In this document: piece by piece, positions 13,148 through 15,474 of the stretch
Position numbering within the stretch: position 1 is the stretch's first letter
How the letters are laid out: each line of letters opens with the position of its first letter
Origin: a bacterium
GTDB taxonomy: Bacteria; Patescibacteriota; Minisyncoccia; UBA6257; GWB1-50-10
Assembly (NCBI GenBank): GCA_021825465.1
Contig: JAKAGX010000016.1
Span: forward strand, 1 to 15,474
DNA: 15,474 bases
Reading direction: 5' to 3'
Program-made: the position numbers and the translations under genes
Notes under the pieces: generated by a model
What the model saw: only the letters and a program-made list of their open reading frames with translations
Told to the model about the DNA's origin: nothing
Database searches by the model: none

Positions 13148-14155
13148 ATGTTTACCAGAAAAATAGGAGTTGACTTGGGGACGACGAATACGCTTGTCTT
13201 TCTCCCCAAAAAGGGGATCGCCATCAACGAACCGACGGTCGTGGCTTTGAGCAAGCCGGACAATACGGTCCTTGCCGTCGGCGCCGAAGCGAAGGAAATG
13301 GTAGGCCGGACGCCGGATGATATCGTCACCTATCGGCCCTTGAAGGATGGCGTGATCGCGGAATACTATATCACCGAATCGATGCTGAGGTATTTCATCT
13401 CGAAGAGCGTCGGACCGTTCAATGTTTGGAGGCCCGATGTCGTGGTTTCCGTTCCCGCGGGGATCACGTCGACCGAGTACCGCGCGGTCATCAACGCGGC
13501 GAAGGAAGCAGGCGCCCGAGACACGTACCCGGTGAAGGAGCCGATCCTCGCGGCCCTCGGTGCCGGCATTCCGATCCATTCAGCGGAGGGGAACATGATC
13601 GTGAACATCGGCGGCGGAACGACGGAGGTTGCCGTCATATCCTTGGGCGGCATCGTCACGTGGTACAGCTTGCGCGTTGCGGGCAATAAATTCGACCAAT
13701 CCATCAGCGATTACATCAAAAAGAAATACAATCTCGCGATCGGGGAAACGACCGCGGAGAACATCAAGATCACGATCGGCACGGCGCTCCCGGGCAGGAA
13801 CAAAACAGAGATGAAGATCAGGGGGCGCGACTTGGGGTCGGGCCTCCCGAAGGACCTCCTCATCAACTCGAACGAGGTTGCGGAAGCCATCAACCAGCAT
13901 CTCGTGGAGATCATGAATGCTGTTCAATCGGTTTTCAACGTGACGCCGCCGGAGCTTACGGCCGACATCATGGAAAAAGGGATCATTCTTTCGGGCGGCA
14001 GCTCGCAGCTCCGCGATCTTGAAGAATTCTTCAAGCGGTCGCTCGGCGTTTCCGCATACGTCGCGGAAGATCCGATCCTTTGCGTTGCAAAGGGAACCGC
14101 CATGGTTTTGAGCCATTTGGACGTCTACAAACGGACGTTGTTGAATAAACGCTAA
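13148..14155 (+). CDS. mreB: Rod-shape-determining actin homologue MreB
   Basis: The product has 335 residues (E. coli: 347). It polymerises under the membrane and guides lateral cell-wall synthesis. Actin-fold motifs are intact: phosphate-1 GVDLGTTNTLVFL (residues 7-19), YRPLKDGVIAEY, phosphate-2 NIGGGTTEVAVISLGG, and the adenosine motif GIILSGGSSQLRDLEEFF. The N-terminal FTRKIG is the membrane-proximal part. Downstream of murA by 28 bp; TATAGA at 13129-13134 could be a local -10 box, but read-through from murA is equally likely. mreC and mreD do not follow; the next gene encodes a clamp-loader subunit. Confidence 0.95.
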   Translation: MFTRKIGVDLGTTNTLVFLPKKGIAINEPTVVALSKPDNTVLAVGAEAKEMVGRTPDDIVTYRPLKDGVIAEYYITESMLRYFISKSVGPFNVWRPDVVVSVPAGITSTEYRAVINAAKEAGARDTYPVKEPILAALGAGIPIHSAEGNMIVNIGGGTTEVAVISLGGIVTWYSLRVAGNKFDQSISDYIKKKYNLAIGETTAENIKITIGTALPGRNKTEMKIRGRDLGSGLPKDLLINSNEVAEAINQHLVEIMNAVQSVFNVTPPELTADIMEKGIILSGGSSQLRDLEEFFKRSLGVSAYVAEDPILCVAKGTAMVLSHLDVYKRTLLNKR

Positions 14156-14158
14156 TCG

Positions 14159-14950
14159 ATGTTATTCGGTTACGACGATAAAATCGATCTCTTCAAGAAA
14201 CTCATTGAGAACGACGATCTCGCGCACGCCTACCTTTTTTACGGCGAACCGCAGACGGGGAAATTTTCATTTGCTTCGTTCTTTTCGAGGTTCCTTGAGA
14301 AACCAGAATCACCAGACGATACCGGCATTCTCCTCGACACGCTCGTCATGCGAAGCGAGGAAGGAGGAACGCTCGGCATCGACGACGTCCTCCGGGTGCA
14401 GGAATTTTTGTATCAGCGGCCGCTCGTTTCGAAGCGGCGGACGGTCATCGTGGACGATGCTTCGAGTTTGACGCGGGAAGCGCAAGGAGCGCTCTTGAAG
14501 ATCGTGGAAGAGCCTCCGCAAAGCTCGCTCATCATTTTCGTGTCATCTGATAAGCGCGATCTCTTCGATGCGCTCCTTTCGCGCGTGGAAAAGATCTATT
14601 TCCCGACGCTTCCCTCGGCGCTCATCGAAGAAGGGTTGAAAAAGCTTTATCGGCTGGATAAGGAAAAGGCGAGGAAGATCGCCGCGATCTCCTTCGGAAG
14701 ATTCGGCAGGGCGGCTGCCATTGCGGCGGGAAGATCCGCACCGTCGGCGGAAGAAGAGGGCGAAGAAGACCTCTTGAAAGAACTTTCAGATGCTATTGTA
14801 AGGCTGTACCGCGGAGGGGTTGTAAAGAACCAAAGACTCCTTTCATGGCTTCTCGAACGCGAAGTATTCATAAAACGCTATAAGAGGTATAATTTGAACA
14901 TGAAACTGCAAAAGAAAGCCGTCGATGCGGTTTTACAAAAAGTGAACTGA
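14159..14950 (+). CDS. holB: DNA polymerase III delta-prime-like clamp-loader subunit
   Basis: The product has 263 residues, short for delta-prime (E. coli 334). AAA+ features are AHAYLFYGEPQTGKFSFASFF (P-loop at 29-36, with Phe after the Lys instead of Ser/Thr, so nucleotide hydrolysis is unlikely), RRTVIVDDASSLTREAQGALLKIVEEPPQSSLIIF (Walker B region, about 93-127) and the SR of the sensor region at 141-142 (LLSRVEKIYFP). The four-Cys zinc module is absent and the C-terminal collar domain is reduced. Delta-prime is a non-hydrolysing member of the beta-clamp loader, which fits the broken P-loop. It begins three bases after mreB and overlaps frr by one base. Confidence 0.8.
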   Translation: MLFGYDDKIDLFKKLIENDDLAHAYLFYGEPQTGKFSFASFFSRFLEKPESPDDTGILLDTLVMRSEEGGTLGIDDVLRVQEFLYQRPLVSKRRTVIVDDASSLTREAQGALLKIVEEPPQSSLIIFVSSDKRDLFDALLSRVEKIYFPTLPSALIEEGLKKLYRLDKEKARKIAAISFGRFGRAAAIAAGRSAPSAEEEGEEDLLKELSDAIVRLYRGGVVKNQRLLSWLLEREVFIKRYKRYNLNMKLQKKAVDAVLQKVN

Positions 14951-15474
14951 TGGCAGAACAACAAATAGAAAAAATAAAAAAAGAGGGAGAAGCGGTCGTT
15001 GCGGCGCTTAAAAAGGTGTATTCCGGCGTCAGGACTTCGCGCCCGAATACTGCGCTCGTCGAGGATATTCGCGTCGACTACTACGGCCAAACGCTGCCCA
15101 TAAAGCAGCTGGGGACGGTCGGCGTCCACCCGCCGCGGGAAATAGACATCCAGATTTGGGATCAGAATGCCGTGCCTTTGATCGCAAAGGCGATCGAAGC
15201 TTCGACGCTCCATCTTTCCGCGAACGTTTCGGGAAATTCGATCAAGATCAATCTTCCGGAATTGAGTGAGGAGCGGCGCGAAGAGCTCGTGAAATATGTG
15301 AAGAAGATGACGGAAGAGCACAAGATCCAAGTGCGCCATCTGCGGGATGAGGCGAATAAAGGCGTTCAGTCGTCGTTCGACGCGGGAGAGCTCAGCGAGG
15401 ATCAAAAATTCAAATTGAAAGAAGGCATTCAAAAGGAGATTGATAAGATCAACGAAGAGATAGAAAAGCTTTTG
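14950..15474 (+). CDS. frr: Ribosome recycling factor (3' end cut by window)
   Basis: The frame is open for 175 residues to the window end; the family is about 185, so roughly ten residues are missing. RRF, with EF-G, splits the post-termination ribosome. The signatures are SGVRTSRPNTALVEDIRVDYYGQTLPIKQLGTVGV in domain I to II, IWDQNAVPLIAKAIEAS, INLPELSEERREELVKYVKK and VRHLRDEANKGVQSSF. The ATG shares its A with the stop of the upstream gene (TGATG), so translation is probably coupled. Confidence 0.95.
   Translation, partial: MAEQQIEKIKKEGEAVVAALKKVYSGVRTSRPNTALVEDIRVDYYGQTLPIKQLGTVGVHPPREIDIQIWDQNAVPLIAKAIEASTLHLSANVSGNSIKINLPELSEERREELVKYVKKMTEEHKIQVRHLRDEANKGVQSSFDAGELSEDQKFKLKEGIQKEIDKINEEIEKLL

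Overview
The window looks like a chromosomal segment of a Candidate Phyla Radiation (Patescibacteria) bacterium, most likely a parcubacterial-type lineage. The support is indirect: a ~600-residue alanyl-tRNA synthetase without the second-domain beta-barrel and C-Ala domain, shortened ribosomal protein L13, an RNA polymerase alpha subunit without its C-terminal domain, a 'baseplate J-like' membrane protein and a PEGA/beta-propeller membrane protein of kinds common in this group, very short leaders and few Shine-Dalgarno sequences. TGA is used as a stop by several genes, so this is not a TGA-recoded lineage such as Gracilibacteria/Absconditabacteria.

Layout. 1-126 is the tail of a small membrane protein (DoxX-like, tentative). 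It converges on a SIMPL/DUF541 protein (998-222, minus strand) across a strong hairpin terminator. 1205-3004 is alaS. 3204-4298 is a divergent FtsA/PilM-like SHS2 protein and 4354-5991 a bitopic baseplate-J-like protein, plausibly an inner-face/outer-face pair. A 384-bp gene-poor stretch (5992-6375) holds two large palindromes and a strong promoter. 6376-10053 is a compact translation/transcription operon, infA-rpmJ-rpsM-rpsK-rpsD-rpoA-rplQ-rplM-rpsI, closed by a clear terminator. Then come a 76-residue zinc-ribbon protein (plus strand), a convergent PEGA protein (minus strand) and, divergent from it, a run of murA, mreB, a delta-prime-like clamp-loader subunit and frr (cut by the window end). 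That last run joins peptidoglycan precursor synthesis, cell shape, replication and ribosome recycling.

The most unusual part is not a gene. Four intergenic palindromic elements (about 140-170 bp, at 1014-1161, 3010-3149, 5988-6139 and 6161-6329) each have complementary outer arms whose sequence is different in every copy. The cores are related: near-identical in the first two, recognisable in the third, weaker and apparently inverted in the fourth. The first three also share a side hairpin whose stem changes while the loop stays similar. They occupy different positions relative to genes (between divergent promoters, after a stop codon, overlapping a stop codon, before a promoter), which argues against a simple terminator or leader function. 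They could be mobile palindromes or a structured RNA/DNA family.

Other points of note are a MurA with Asp in place of the catalytic Cys (predicted fosfomycin insensitivity), promoters whose -10 box sits about 6-7 nt before the start codon (leaderless transcripts), and a divergent promoter pair sharing one symmetrical -10 box. All calls come from reading the sequence only; no database search was run.
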